Shown: positions 13,621-27,082, numbered from the stretch's first letter. The stretch: 64,000 nucleotides of DNA from Phytoseiulus persimilis (GCA_037576195.1 CM075102.1:7812001-7876000); one strand, 5' to 3'. Program-made: numbers and translations. The notes: generated from the sequence alone by a model not told the origin.

Positions 13621-15872
13621 TGTGCATGACAGGAGCCCCGTCAAAAATCCAGGGCGCCGTGCAGCACTGCACAACTCGAGTACGCAGCGGTACCAGCAGC
13701 GGCGGCGAGAGTGGCAGCAACACGCTGGCGACCAAACGACCTCCTCACGACAGCGTCAGGACGGGTGCAGCAGATCAACGGTGCAAAATCACGATAATGC
13801 CCGGGCTTCGGAGCCAGTTTGTCTCTCGTTTTGACCTCCCACACTCAACTCTTCACTCTCAATTCGATTCTAGACCTCCGATCTCCCGATCCTCGGGATG
13901 TTTAGCGACGGCCCGTTTCCCGATTCTTTTCCCGGGTAGGTATCGGACTCGACGGAGGCTCAAGTGCGAAAACCGCGAGGATTCCCAACCAGCTGTCCTT
14001 ATCTGTTGTGATAACCTTGAATCAGTCGCCTGAGAGGATTACAGCTCGGGTTTCCCTTCAGGGTATCACTTCATTCCCACTACCCAGGGTTCGATCGCTC
14101 GGTTCCCCACAGCTCCGTGACCAACAAAAACACAGGGTTTTGGAGTTGCACAGAGCAACTAGCAGTCGTCTCCAGAGAACGTGCCTGAAGCACGGAAAGT
14201 CCGGTGACCGGCGTGACGATATCTTCGAGATGTTTCCCCTCGGATTCGGGATGCGTTGCTCTTCGCTAGTTCAAGTGTTGTTCGCCTGTCTAGTGAAGAT
14301 CGTACGGTGGAATTGTTGGTGCTTCTGATCCTGCGGTTGTTGTTCAAGTGGCATAAATCGAACACAGTTGCCCCTACACCCACACCAAACAAACGCGGTG
14401 ATGAGTGCTGTTCCTCGGTGGAGAGTCCCGCGCTCGCAGCGTAGGAGAAACCAGCCACAGCAGTTGAGGTGAGGACGAGAGACGCGTCTCCGTGGGGCTG
14501 TTTCGGTACTTATTGGAGGAGGGGTTCCGAACGGGAAGAGTGCTAGATTAGGTGCCGCAGGAGAAATTCAGCGTCCAGCAAACGATGCACCATTCGAACT
14601 CCATCCAAAGGTTAACGATGCGCCTCCTGAGCAAATGATCCGATGGAATCCGCCAACGACCAATGAAAAGCTTGATGAGAGTCTTGAAAGATGTTCGATA
14701 CGTCGATGAATAGCCCGCTTCGGTGGATGGTTGAGGAGAGCTTTGGAAAAAATGATGCTCAATCTGCTCCGATCTCAATCGAGTCGGCTTGATAAGAGAA
14801 CTCTGTTCTCTTTGTTTGCCGCCGATCCCTCCTGGAGACTGTGCCGATGGGAGCAACTTTCGCCAAGCTCAGTAAGTTTACTTTACAGATTCGGGTGGTT
14901 GCTTTTGTTCTTTTCTGATCACTTCACTCCAGACCTCCGTCTGCAGGACCTCTACAAATGCACTTCGAATTCTCTCAGAGGAGGAATATCGACTTCAGGG
15001 AACTCCACTCTCCGAAGGGAACTTGTTCCTCAGATGGCTGGACTGATGGAGGGATGGGTAGATCAACAGATGAGAAATAGTCCATTGGTTCGTTGTTCTC
15101 ATAGAAAATGTGGCGGATACTCGGTGGGATACTGGAGCAACGAACGATATTGCTCCAGTGGTCAGTTCTGTCGTTGTTGACGTCAGCAGTGGTACTAATA
15201 GTAGCGGTAGAAGATGTGGTCGAATGAGTTGCAGTAGTAAAGTTATCGGGAGCGTAGTATACGTAGTAATGATGATTTCAGCAATGGTATAATCTTGTAC
15301 TCATAGAATGCACAACCGTGGTTCGGGCCTCCATGCACACCTGAGCGCCCTGGGGTGGTCTGGGCCGACGTTCCGTACGTCGGTCAACAGCGGAGTTACC
15401 GTTGAAGCATACTGGTCGGCGTCACAACAGGTCTCCTCAAGCTGCTCCAGCAAACAGCCAGCGACTCCGGACGACGTCGCCGTCGCTACAGCGACTCCAG
15501 TCAGCGATTCGGGAGCTGCACTGCCTTGAACCCTTCGGGCCTTCCCGAAGGCGATAGCCGAACCTCCCGATGCAGATGAATGCGCGTCCCGTAGTAGCCC
15601 AGCCACACTCGCACAACTATGACATGGGAGGCATTCGCTCATGTTCGCATGGAGCAACATCGAACATAGTTGCTAGTCTGGTCAAAGCATAGATCGGGGC
15701 CTGGCCGCCCTCCTCCTCAAGAATCAGCGAGATCATAGTCGAATTTTCGGAGACCACTTGAAACGGATTCGACTAGTTTCATGGACGGCTCACAGAATGG
15801 AACTTTCACGGCACTTTGTCCCTGGGACTGCACGGTCCACTTGCTGGCCCGGGGTGGCTCGGCTGACGATAG

Positions 15873-15890
15873 TGGCTGGCTGGCTGGCTC
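15873..15890. repeat. GGCT microsatellite
   Basis: Four tandem GGCT units followed by degenerate GCTCGCT sequence. Confidence 0.7.
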
Positions 15891-17424
15891 GCTCTGCTGG
15901 TAGCTGGCTTCGAATTCGATCTAGTCCTCGATGAGGGCCTCACGAAGGCCCGGAGGACGCGGCGTACGAGCCCTTTCGAACATGGTGCCCGAGGACACAA
16001 CAACCTGGATGGATTGGCAGTGAATGTTGTTGCTCGCTCACTCCGTGCTCGCTCGCTCGCTTACTTGCTTGCTGTATTATTGATAATAACGTTCCACGGA
16101 AGAGGAATAGGGAGAGGAGTCAAAATGGCGCCTGTTCCCTCTCTCGCTTGTGATCTCTGCGTGCCCCCCAGGGCTCGTGGGGCAACCAGCCACAGCGCCC
16201 CCAGAGTCTCGCATCGCAACGCATCCCCCGGACCGACAAGTGGGTGCGCGCAACTTTCGAATCTGTTCTCCTTGCTTCAGCAATGCATCGTGACCCCTGA
16301 TCGGTAGGTCGCCTGGGACTGAAGAGTTAGCGAACATCGGGACTGAAGAAACAAGTGGAGTCAACAGCCCACGGCAAGGGATTGTATCCGAATTTCTAAC
16401 ACCCTCGATCGATTGACCTGTTGGGCGCGAACGTGGCTGATTTATCGGAGTCAGTTGGAAATTCCGGTCAGCTATAACGTGACAGCCAGCCGCGTTGAGG
16501 GCCTCGGGGAGGGGGACTCCGCTTCTACATCGTTCCACAGCGTATGGTCGAGGTCTACGAGAGGTCCCATGGTACGATGTCAATCTCACCGACGTCGAGC
16601 TTTCTGACCCCAGGAAGTGTTGCCTCGGTTAACGGATACTTCCGAGGGCCCCTCGTTCAGGTGGCTCCAATAACTAGTGGGTCTTCCCAGAGCTTTCCCC
16701 CATCACGAGAATATAGCGAGTCCACGATTTGCGAAAGCCTGAAAACCGAAGGTCTGGTCGGAAAAGGGGGGCAGCGGCGGGTACCCGACCACGGCAACGC
16801 GGCGCACGGCTCTGGTTCGGACGCTAACGAACGCAGAATGATACGGATTGATTTGATGATGGACACGCCATCCTTTATATCGTCGATAATGACTTCGCTT
16901 TTTCTCGGACATGGTGCTCCGAAACTGCTCCCACTGTGACTCAGATCGAATTATAACAAATCCGACGAAATTTGTTCATCTTGATGCCACCTTACCTGAT
17001 GACCGTTCCGCTGGAGAGCATTCATTGATGGGTAGTAACATACGATCGATTTTCAGAGGCTCGTTACCGGGCTTCGTTGAGGCATTTCTGACAGATCGAC
17101 CCCAGAGCGCTCAGAAGTCGCAGCAAAGGCTGGTTGGCTGCTGATTCTGGTGACATCGTGTATGAAAGCATCTTGCAATGACGCCAGAATCGGCCCTCGG
17201 TCAGATTTGGCCATGGATTAGGAGAAAACCTCGACTGTCCGATCTTGAATGAACAAAAATTCTGCTTAACTGTCGGGGGATTCAGGATCGAGCATTTCTG
17301 ACCACGAAATACTCATGTCGCTCTGAATCTCCCTCGAATGTTTGTCCTCGAGTGACCGATTGCGCGAAATCAGCCAAGATACCCTTGAGGAAAACGTTTC
17401 CGGACGACTCTCTTCGACCTGTTC

Positions 17425-17478
17425 CGCAGAGTTGAAATAATCTAAGTTCAAATCCGAATGATTGGAATAATCTGATGG
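17425..17478. repeat. Degenerate relative of the pogo-like element ends
   Basis: Contains GAGTTGAAATAATC followed by further imperfect TTGAAATAATC-like units. It aligns by eye with the right-hand subterminal region of the element at 19866-20194 (for example TTCGCGGAGTTGAAATAATC there against TTCCGCAGAGTTGAAATAATC here). No intact end or target duplication is visible, so this is an old fragment at most. Confidence 0.35.
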
Positions 17479-19865
17479 AATATGGATCCATCGGGGCCGA
17501 AATAACACTGTAGGAACTTCGCAAGCGAAGGCGATGCCGCTGCACTGCAAAAATACCACCAACGAGGCAATCGATCCCACATCGCTGACCTATGGGCCGC
17601 AGCCACCGCTCCACAAGCATCCATGCCCCGGAGAGCCTTGACAACCTCCAAACGCTCGGAGAAGCTGAGCACTCTTGGAATTCGAGCAATCTGAACCCCT
17701 ATATGAGGTTGGGAGCATTCGCAGAACCGCGCGAATTGGTCAGACTCTTCCGAAAGAGACAACTCGAATGCCTCCTGAAAGGTGGAGTGGGAGGGGGGAG
17801 GGGAAAGGGGGACGAAGGACTCGTGATTGTCATGAGGATGCTCGGCTCCAGTCGAATCCCGTGACGTTAGGGCATGCGTAAAGATGGTGGTCCTTGCAGG
17901 GGTTCCCGCAGAGAACACATGTGCAGTTCGAGTCGATCGGGTGATGACCCCCTCGCGAGCAGAGCGGGCCGTGAAATCCGTGCATGGCTCTGGTTACGCG
18001 ATATCTATTCTTGATTTAGGCGGCTTTCCACCAAGACTGGGTCATGTCCGGTGTCCGGTCAAATTCTATGAATATGCTGGAGAGCCTTAGCTGCCATGAG
18101 TAGATGTTTTCGCGGCATTCAGCCGTCTCTGAGAGATGGCACTGGTCGCGTATTTGAACGAAAAAGTTTCGAGAGGAACCGAGTTCCTAAGCCCCATCTA
18201 GTTCTGCAATGCTGGAAACATCACGAAGACAATGCCAGAGGAATCACTGGAGGTCCCCTGAGACATGTTCTATGGTTCCGGTTGGTCTTTGACTCAGACT
18301 CGCTCCAACCTAGCAGTGGGTTCCATTTCAGACAAGCGAACTCGTCTCCTGTCATCTCTCCAATTCGAGACAGATCTAGAGGTGGAGAGGCAGAGGGGGC
18401 AGCCCTGTGAGTCCAATAGAACCTTTTGAGGTTCAAGCTTCGCTGGATAGTTGACATCGCCTGGCCGTGGACAGTCGACAACATTGACAACGTTCCGTTC
18501 CATTGGTTACCATATCGATAATCTCTGAGTTTGACACACTTGTCACCCTCGACCCCAACTACCGTGAATTCTCGTGAGCCTCAGCTCCTTCAAGCTCAAC
18601 GCCTCCGTGGTCTGAGTTTGATTGGAGCTGCTTCCTGGAATATTCCCGAGGCGGTACGCGCTGTGAGGGAAACCAAAAAACTCCGAAACGGTGACCTGGT
18701 CCGGGGCTCGTTTCTTTCTCGGTGCGAACACTCGAGCGAGGAATGCGCGTGGTTTCGGAGCCCCATCCGCTCCGCCGAATGCATTTCCGCTTCTACTAGG
18801 GGGGTTTGTAACACACAAGAGCCTCCTGGATCTCATTCAGACTTGAACTTCCCAGTGTCGGGTTTATGTGCCTGCCCTGATAACGGAGCCTTGAACCTGC
18901 ATACCTGAGGTTGGCGAAACGCACTCATATCATGGGGAAACATTATTGGATAGAACGTCGACCGTTGGTCTTCAACAGTTGGTGACGATGACTTACTCTG
19001 GCCTCGGAGCGCATTCATCGACATGTTCTCGAAACTGGCTTCCTGCTGTATGACTGAGAACTATCGGGATAGATTGACCAGCAAATGCCTCCGAACTCCG
19101 AATCTAATTAGAGACAAGCTGCGCGTTGCGTTCCTGCAGGATATGCGTATCGAAGAATCCAAACTGTGACATGCCTCACTCTGCGACGTAAAGAGTCTGA
19201 CGAGGCGATCAGTTGCAGAAACATTCCGAAATGCCAAGCGTACGTACAACCGACATCTATGATTGCGCTTTCCCGTCGATGGGGTCGGCCGCACGGATTT
19301 TGACCGCAATTTCGAGGTTGCTTTGGGCCGGGGTAGACCACATCTCTGAAATTGTCCGATGCATGCAATAAACTCTATATATTCACCTAATGACGGGTTG
19401 GTGGATCTCTCCGGTCTTGCGTATCCGACATGAAACACTGCAGAATCATCGTCCGCGTGGGGTAAGCGAACCAGTTGGCGGACAGTGACCGGTTCCGGAA
19501 CACATCGATTTTCTGGTGTTCGGGGCGTGGAGGGGGGACATTCCATGGACGATTTCGCTCGTTGAGTCTTCTATAGCCCGTAGGGTGGATTCCCTGCGAA
19601 TGCAGCTGCGGCATACGACTTCCTGATTCTCGAGATGGCCACAATGGCGAGATGTCCCACGACCGGTCCCATAGCTGCTATGCTTACCCAAACTTGAGCC
19701 CCCCCCCCCCCTCACGGTCCGCAATGTCCTCCTTGCCGAGGAAAGCTGTCCATGCCACAGTCTGCAGCAGCGATTCACTCTTCAATGGGTGCTGATGAGC
19801 GTGCTGTGTCGTACCAGACCTCTTTGAACCTCTGGAATCGGCCCGAGATGTCAGAAGTCCGTTAT

Positions 19866-20194
19866 CAGTACAACCTCGATTATTTCAACTAATTGATGCA
19901 CAAAAAAGTTGAAATAATCGAAACTTGAAATAATCGAGAAATGACAAAATCACCCACGTTCTTGGACTTCGCAAACGATTCGGGAATGAGAGTCCGAGTT
20001 CGAACGCGAACCGATCCAGAATGATACGGGATATATTGACGATGGAAGATTCTGAACGATGGATTCATCTTACACATAAAGATACGCTTCCGCTCGACAT
20101 CCTTCGCGGAGTTGAAATAATCGAGGTTGAAATGCGAAAGGTTGAAATCATCAAAATTGAAATAATCGGGGTTGAAATAATCGAGGTTGTAGTG
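19866..20194. mobile_element. Non-autonomous DNA transposon with pogo/Tigger-like ends (MITE)
   Basis: The left end CAGTACAACCTCGATTATTT (starting 19866) is repeated inverted at the right end (20171-20194). The ends match over 24 bases with one mismatch. The CAGT...ACCTCGATTAT start is the style of pogo/Tigger members of the Tc1/mariner superfamily. TAT flanks both sides (19863-19865 and 20195-20197), which is close to the TA duplication expected. Inside each end are extra copies of TTGAAATAATCG in both orientations, as expected of subterminal transposase-binding sites. At 329 bp it cannot encode a transposase. Superfamily placement rests on the ends only. Confidence 0.75.
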
Positions 20195-23100
20195 TATCTG
20201 TACCTGAGCTCCATGGATGCAGAATAGAACTGCGAGAACCTATCAAGGACTTTCATGTCGTTATTCCTGCATGTTGAAACTTCAACTCTTCTTGATTCTG
20301 TAGGATTCTGTTCATGTCTTCACACTCGTTCTGAGCTACCGTGCTGTCTGTGATTGGGCGAAAGAACCGTTGCAATGTGTCCACAGCGCTCATGGGGTCG
20401 AATATCCGAGTACCATGATCATCCCCCCTGGACCTCTTCAGAGGAACCCCCCGCAACTTCTACATTCGCGCCTCTATCTCTCCTTCCGTCTGGCTTCCTA
20501 CAATAGTATCTTTGATCGGGATGCCCGCGGTGCTCGACCGACTGTCCAAGGTTGGAATCCATTGCATGTTTATAGCTCAGACCAGGGCTCGGCAAAGTCG
20601 GCGCCCAGGGCACAATCAGTGCCGACCAGGGTTCTGACCCCGTGCTCGAGTGAGGAAGATTCGGGGTCGACCTCGGGAGTATGTCAAGAACGGCGTCCGA
20701 ATCATCACCGAAGCTCGGTATGGGACAGGTTTCTTCCCGCGGAGGATATTCCAGGCGGCTTGGCGATACGCACGCGGGAAGGACAATGCCCCCAATCAGA
20801 GGGCTCGCCCTGGGTTTCATTCTCCTGTAACCTTGATAGGTCCAGTAAGAGCACAGGAAGAGGTCCAACTATGAATGAAGGGCTCGTTTCATTCCTCTCT
20901 CACACCGGGAATACGATAATCCAGGACCAGACGATGTTATCCTCACAGTGTAGGTCGCATCGGCCATCTCCACCTTGTATAACTAATTTTATACATGAGA
21001 CTGGTACTTTCGCCGGCAGCTTTCGAAGGATGACTCGCACTCATATTCTTCAATAATTCGTAGTCCGAGGTGAGAAGGGTAAGACGGAAACCCCGTGATG
21101 AGCGCTGATATTGATTCCACTCGAACAAAGGTCAGACGGCTCGGATTTGCAATATTTCAACCAGAGCGAGAAGCATCAGCAGGAACGGGAGAAAATACCC
21201 AGAATCATCGTTGCAGTCAGGTTCCGATATTTTTCTCTTTTATTTTTTGCTGTATTTTTGTTGGAGCCGGCGACCGATAGTTGGGAAATGGATGTTTCGA
21301 GCCCTTTTCGAGTGTAGGGCATCCATTGTAGGCAATTCCGATGGTTACTGCATCGGTTGAAAAACTGTTATTCAACGCTCATCTGGCGGGCAATACCTAC
21401 ACTATGGCCTCACTGCGTGATCGGGGTTAATGAGTGGCCGCGGCACGACCCAACACACACAGCTCCCAATATCACAGCTCCCAAAGCACTAGATGATACG
21501 CTTCTTGCCGGATACGAATTCGTATTTACGCGCCTTTTTCGGTTTCCTCAAGATGGCGAACCCTTGGTGCACGAGCGCCCCCTAGCGAATAAATTAGAAA
21601 CTGCGGTGAACTGCTGTGCCGTGCGAGTATGTGTAGTACGACAACGACGACGACTACAGGTCTGTCTGTCTGTGTGTTGTTGCTTAAACATTGCCCATTG
21701 TCGTCGTTGTCGCTGCAACTATCAAGCAGGAGAGCATTTCTCTCGGATAACAGCGATCTGAACGGCTGACATCACAGCTGGCGTACGTTTTGAGGATCAG
21801 TGCTACTGCTGGTGGTGGTCGTGGTGTTGGAGGTGGCTAAGCTGCTTTTCTGAGCAACTGTGAGTGAGTGGTGTGTGCCTGTCTGTTTGTTCCTCTCTTG
21901 AAGATTCTGTTGTTGCTGCTGCTGCCGCTACGCAAGCGAGCCCGAGCTAGCGGACTCGAATAGACGAATAAGCCTCCGAAGCCTAGCGAAAAAGTTGGTG
22001 AGGCCAACGATCCTCGACGATGAAGAGACGGTTAGCTAGGCGCTAGCGTACATTCGTCGAACCGTGTTCGTCATCCAGTGCTGAGAGGAAAACCGACCGT
22101 GCCATACTAGAAGAAACCTATCCGGCTGCCTCTGAAAGGAACTCACCGAGAGCAAAAATAAACCGACCAACCCCAACACCGCCGTAGATGAGGATGCGTG
22201 TCGGTAAGTCAACCGCCGAACTGAATTACTTCTGTAAACTTTCCGTTGTGTCACAGGAAGCTTTGAATCTCCCTCAACCTGAGAGAACAAACAAACCGAG
22301 CGAATATATTCGCTGTGAAACCTTTTTTCCTCAACCTCAGGATATGATCACTGTCTCTCCACCGACTCGCACTCATGTCAACCAACTAGCGAAACAATCG
22401 AAGCTCGTTTGAATCCGCTGGACCAACGCATCATCGCTGAACAAGTAGAGCGATCGAGCACCAAATCTTGTGACACCCATGCGGTTCCGGACATTATCTC
22501 CGGTTCAACCAGCGTTCGACATCTATCATGATCACGCTCGAGAACTTGGAGAGCAACAGAACTTGACTGGAGCGGTCCGTTTTGTTCCGATGCTCACGAA
22601 GAGTTGATTCGATCGTGGCGCAATGCGCCTCACGTAAGGAGTCACGTCATCCCGTGATCGTACAAAATGAGGTTTGGCTAGACTTGAGAATAAGAACGAT
22701 CTTGTCCCGATTGTGAGCTTGTCGAAATCAAGTAGGTAGCTGAATGAGCTGCCGAAAAAGTTCGTCCACACTAGCGTCGGCCCTGTTTTTCCTTCACCGC
22801 CAACCAGCCCTACGAATTGAGCCTAATGAGCCCGTGATTGAATGCCAACTTGCTATCCACCGCGTTATAGCTGAGAGCCGTGCGGCGATACAGTTATGAG
22901 CTCGATGGAGACGGAGGCTCTACGCAAGCAATTGGCTTGCCAGACCCGATTCCTCAAGTCACGCTGACGGCGAGCTGAGTTTGCTGACTGGCAAACAGGT
23001 TGTCGTGTGAGGTTTTACAAGCTGTCGTATTGCTTTCGACGGCTCACTCGCAGTAAATTCGTGCGTCGAACCGCCGGACAGACGAACGGATGGGCGAGCT

Positions 23101-26100
23101 TAGAAGTCATCTCTTGAGAACCACTAGCCTGTCGGCCGGGCCAGATAGTCGTTCCAACCGATGCGGTTGCTCCGGCTTTGGCGGATGCGGCTGCTGTGGC
23201 CGTAGGGACTGCTTCCACGAGAACATCGAGTGTTTGCGAAGAGATGAACGTCCTGCTGCATGGCTGACTCGTTCGTCGTCGCTTTCGGTGTCAACCGTAC
23301 CATCATCTGCATTGAGGGTGGGTTCTTCCGGTCGCGGCTCCATTCGACTTTGTCGATGCTTTGGGGGCGGGGACGACACTGGCATCCAGGCATCCTTAAA
23401 AGTTCCCATTTCTCTTATCATCGAGCAAGTTTCCGACAGCGGAGCCTTGACACTCCATGTTTTCCCATGCTTCGAATGTCTTCAGGCGCGATCAGGTGAT
23501 TGATTGCTCATTCTCTGTCAGAAAGTCTAACAGAGAAGGCACACGATGAACACAGTCTGAAAAATCAGCGGTGTCTGCAACAAACGCACCTGAGGCTACA
23601 GCGGAAACTAGGGTTGCAAGGGAGTTTCATTTTTTAACGAGGCTGTCACTGGAACAACAATAGCCGTGATGTCTCGGTGGCATAGGAGTCCCTTAATTAA
23701 GATGGGTTGAACCGCGGTACAGACATCAGTCCCTCTGACTAGGAGTCTGCGTGCCGGGTCAACAGCATGAAAGCTCAGGAGACTCTCCCTTCGAGATTCA
23801 GGTAAATTTCGCACCGGAAGGAGTTACATCACGATGATGGAGATTTCATCGCGTCGAGTCCTTCGCTGAGCTGGGACAAGCCGGATGCGAGTTGACGGAA
23901 GAATCAAAAGAGTGTGGAACGGGAGCTGATGTTCTCTCGAACGCCAGCCATCATATTTAGCTCCCAAAGATCATCGTTCCCGTCTAATCGTTCCCGGTTT
24001 GACCGGATCTTTGTTCGAGTGAGCGTCTGCCGAAGTTGGCATTGTGAGCTTTGTTGGAAGGGCGCCGCCCGCGTGTCTGGCCGGCCATCGACGACGTCTA
24101 CGATGGTGACGTCGGTGGACACATCCCTCACTAAGATGCACTCGGTAAGGAGTTGAAAGCTGTCCCCGCTTCTCAGTTCCTCCTCTCTTCCTTACTTCCT
24201 CCCGCTCCCCGCGCGAATATTCTCCGACGTCATTCTTTCCTCGTCAAGAGTGTCCCCGCCGCGAGCTCGCTTGTTATTTGTCATTTCAACTTGAAAATCG
24301 AGGTATGAGATCGCGGAATCTCGTGGTCTTGTACCATGCAATAGATCTCGACTGGTGTGAGCGCGAATGAGCGAATTCCCCGACATCGACGAGAACGTAA
24401 TTCTCTAAAATGGCTGCCTGTGTTCGCAGAGATCAGTCTCATTGTCCACGTAGCCGAGAAACATTTCTGCTCTCGTGTTCTGATCCAATTGCTATAAATA
24501 TTATTCTGCTTCGAGCGGAAAAAGTGAAGTCGATACGGCGTCGATGACAACGATTGCTCCGCTCTCGTTCGTCCTTCACGGTCAATCTCGGTGCGGGTCT
24601 ATATTTAGACTGATGTCCGTTTTATGATCCGCCAGACGCGAGGGCAGAGGAGCGTCGAGGCATCGCTAAAACTCCCGTCTCTCTTGTCTCTGAACTGAGG
24701 AGGGAGGTTGGAGAGGGAGGCCGCCGAGGAGCTCGCAGCGAAAAAACCCCGCACAGAGGCCTTCAAATCTGCCGACCAAGGACAGACGATGCTCGATGGG
24801 AGAAGAACGTTGACGGGTCGAGCGAACCCGCATTCTTCCGCGGTCACCGAAAACTTGAGTCCTTCGTTGCGTCCGAAAATCTTGGGATTTGGTCGAGTCG
24901 AGAAGCATTCCAACTCAGAACACCTCTGAAATCACCCGAAACATTCGAACCGAGATAACGCACGACCTAAGCGCCAGCAGACTGAAAGTCGACGAGTATG
25001 CATCGAGCATTCTTTACAGATCCTGGCTGATACTACAAGTGGTTTGAGTTGCTCTAAAAGCAGTCCTCATCGGGAGCAGCGCGTTTCCCAATATTGGAAC
25101 GCTCTGCAAAGACTCGTGATCATCCATTTGGGTCACTTCTAAAACAATGTGTTGTGGGGTGGCACAACGGCTCGTGAGGGACTCACCTCACAAGATATCA
25201 GTTCGCGGTTGAACTGTCGGCGGGGACGAAAATGTTGGACATGCGCATTCCAGACCACTGATGATCAGAATCCCACGACTCGACTGGAATCATCAGCTGA
25301 TTTTCACCCGTTTCTCGGTGCACCGGCCTGGGCGGAAAAGTAATTCGACAATCCAACCGGATTCTCTTTTTTCTGCGCCTACTCCAACCTCCTTCATTGA
25401 TTGCGTCTCACGTCGCGGTGCCGGAGCGTCCGTTTATGCAATTTGGTGCTGTTTCCGCTGATCTTATCGCTATCTAATAGCGATGAATCCGCGCATAAAC
25501 TTTCTGTTCTATGGCATCGTAGCTCACAAAACTCTCACTGTTTTGCTCCGCTCTGTTAACTCTCATTCACGTTTGCTGGCGACGATGGCTACGACGACAT
25601 CGGACTCGGTTAATCAAAGAGTGCAGGAAACGGGCGGGTTGGGATCGTAACATTGCCGGTGTTGAGGTAACCCGTGGCATGCTACAGGATTCGGCAGTTA
25701 CGGTCACCAAGGATGAGCCCCGCCCCACTGAAGTGCTCGTTCGTTTGTCGAGGAGGAAAGTTTCGAAGGCCTCTTTGTGGAGGATGCATGGAGGAGAGAC
25801 GGAACAGGGTTTGAGTAGGAAGAAGCGCGGACCGTTTCGTTAAGGAGCTCATTCCTCCCCAAATTCAGCTTCTCCGCTCCCGAGTCGATCCTCGCGATGA
25901 TCTCCACAGCGTTGTCGAGTTCGCGAATTCGCCGCTTCTCTTCTTGTCAGTCCGGTGCTCTCCCTGAACTCATCCTCAGAAACATGTCTTGCAGTGTGCT
26001 GCTACAAGTTGTTGTCGCTGAGACGATTCCCGATCAATCCGTGGATCTGATAAATTGGGAGAGATTAGTAATAAGGGGCCCGTTCGAGCCTCTGACTCAG

Positions 26101-27082
26101 TCGAGCGGAGAGTCGGTCAGGCATGCAGGCAGTGGATTTGTTGGTGGAGCGTTGTGTGCGAAGCGTGTCTGAACTTCTGCACCTGATGTAGACATCGGAG
26201 CTGGAATACACCCAATATCTAGTTGGGCCGATGCCTTGGTCGCAGCGATCAGCTTCCATGTGTTTTGTTCTGTCTCGTTCGGTTTTGCGCTCGAAGCGAC
26301 CAAGGTCTCGCGATCGACGAGTGTCGAGTACGGGCGAAACCCTGTGGGTCAAGCTTCCCGCAGCCAAGGTTAGTGTTCATCGGGTGGCCACTGACATCGA
26401 CTCTCAAATTCACTCTGCTTCACGTGTGCGATACAAGTCACGCCAGATTACTGGGCGGAACTGGGCCGACGCAACCGTCATCTCTTCAGCGGTGTCCTTG
26501 GATTGATTCTCGAGGTATTGTCATCCGTTGGGGAGAACAGCAGGACATTCATCGCTGCTCTCTCGAACTGCTCCGAACGGCTCCCACGATTTCTCCCACA
26601 AATGACTCAGACTGTTGGAACGCGTGGGAGAAGACCAACAACACGGAGTTTGCTCAACAGTGGCGACGGTTTATCTGACGAAGACTCGCCGAACTCAATG
26701 CACTGCTAGCGCTCTCCTTGGAATAACAAAAATAATCCATGCGTCCCTGATGCTCGAAGTGATTTCGTGCACAAAATAGGATTCTGGCTTGCGGTGGGTA
26801 TTCTCGGACCTTTTCGAGTCCCTTGCGCGCCGAGAATATCTCTGCTCGGGAGAAAACTGAGAGCTCCACGAGCGGTATCATTGAGTCAGTTAGATTCGGG
26901 AATTGGATCAGAGATCACCCCGCAGTGCCCGTTTCCCCCCGCGGCATATCCGGGCCCCGGTCCCGCGATGCTCCGAATTTTTCATGTATCGCCAGAGTTG
27001 GGCTTCAACGTTCACTGAGGTTTTGACCTCCGCTTCTTCGGAGAAATGCTGGTGCAGCAATCAAGGCTACGAGCTCATCTTT
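20195..27082. other. Gene-poor region, central part
   Basis: No gene recognised. The stretch 21540-22200 looks like a promoter or untranslated leader: AAGATGGCG, a CTCF-like motif, CTG/GCTGCC runs, then an ATG at 22188 followed after 16 bases by a consensus GTAAGT donor. I could not find the matching downstream exons. Open frames at 20370-21056 (+), 20419-20868 (-), 23107-23421 (-) and 26223-26678 (+) overlap others on the opposite strand and show no family similarity. A 10-bp inverted repeat, CCTTGGTCGC/GCGACCAAGG, sits at 26234-26243 and 26296-26305. Confidence 0.35.
21573..21589 (-). promoter_or_regulatory. CTCF-like motif
   Basis: Reads TTCGCTAGGGGGCGCTC on the - strand, close to the CTCF core CCASYAGRKGGCRS. 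Its 5' part matches the motif at 29195-29211. Motif evidence only. Confidence 0.25.

Larger units (their letters stand above)
13621..19865. other. Gene-poor region, left part
   Basis: No gene recognised. A strong exon-1-like start (ATG, eight codons, GTAAGT donor) sits at 14847-14871 on the + strand, divergent from the UPF0047 gene 1.2 kb away. A GGCT microsatellite occurs at about 15873-15890, GCTC/GCTT runs at about 16030-16075, and a poly-C run at about 19699-19711. A cysteine/histidine cluster reading CVLCGNPCKDHHLYAC on the - strand (17872-17926) recalls retroelement zinc knuckles but lacks the standard spacing. Open frames at 16544-16939 (+), 17448-17918 (-) and 19061-19546 (-) match nothing I recognise. 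Confidence 0.4.

Noticed and set aside
17872-17926. Minus-strand cysteine/histidine cluster (CVLCGNPCKDHHLYAC) resembling a gag zinc knuckle
   Set aside because: The spacing is not the CX2CX4HX4C of retroelement knuckles, the frame stops soon after, and no other retroelement domain lies nearby.
20370-21056. 228-codon open frame on the plus strand, with a 149-codon frame on the opposite strand
   Set aside because: Both strands are open across the same stretch and neither resembles a known protein. I considered a retroelement gag but found no reverse transcriptase, protease or integrase motif.
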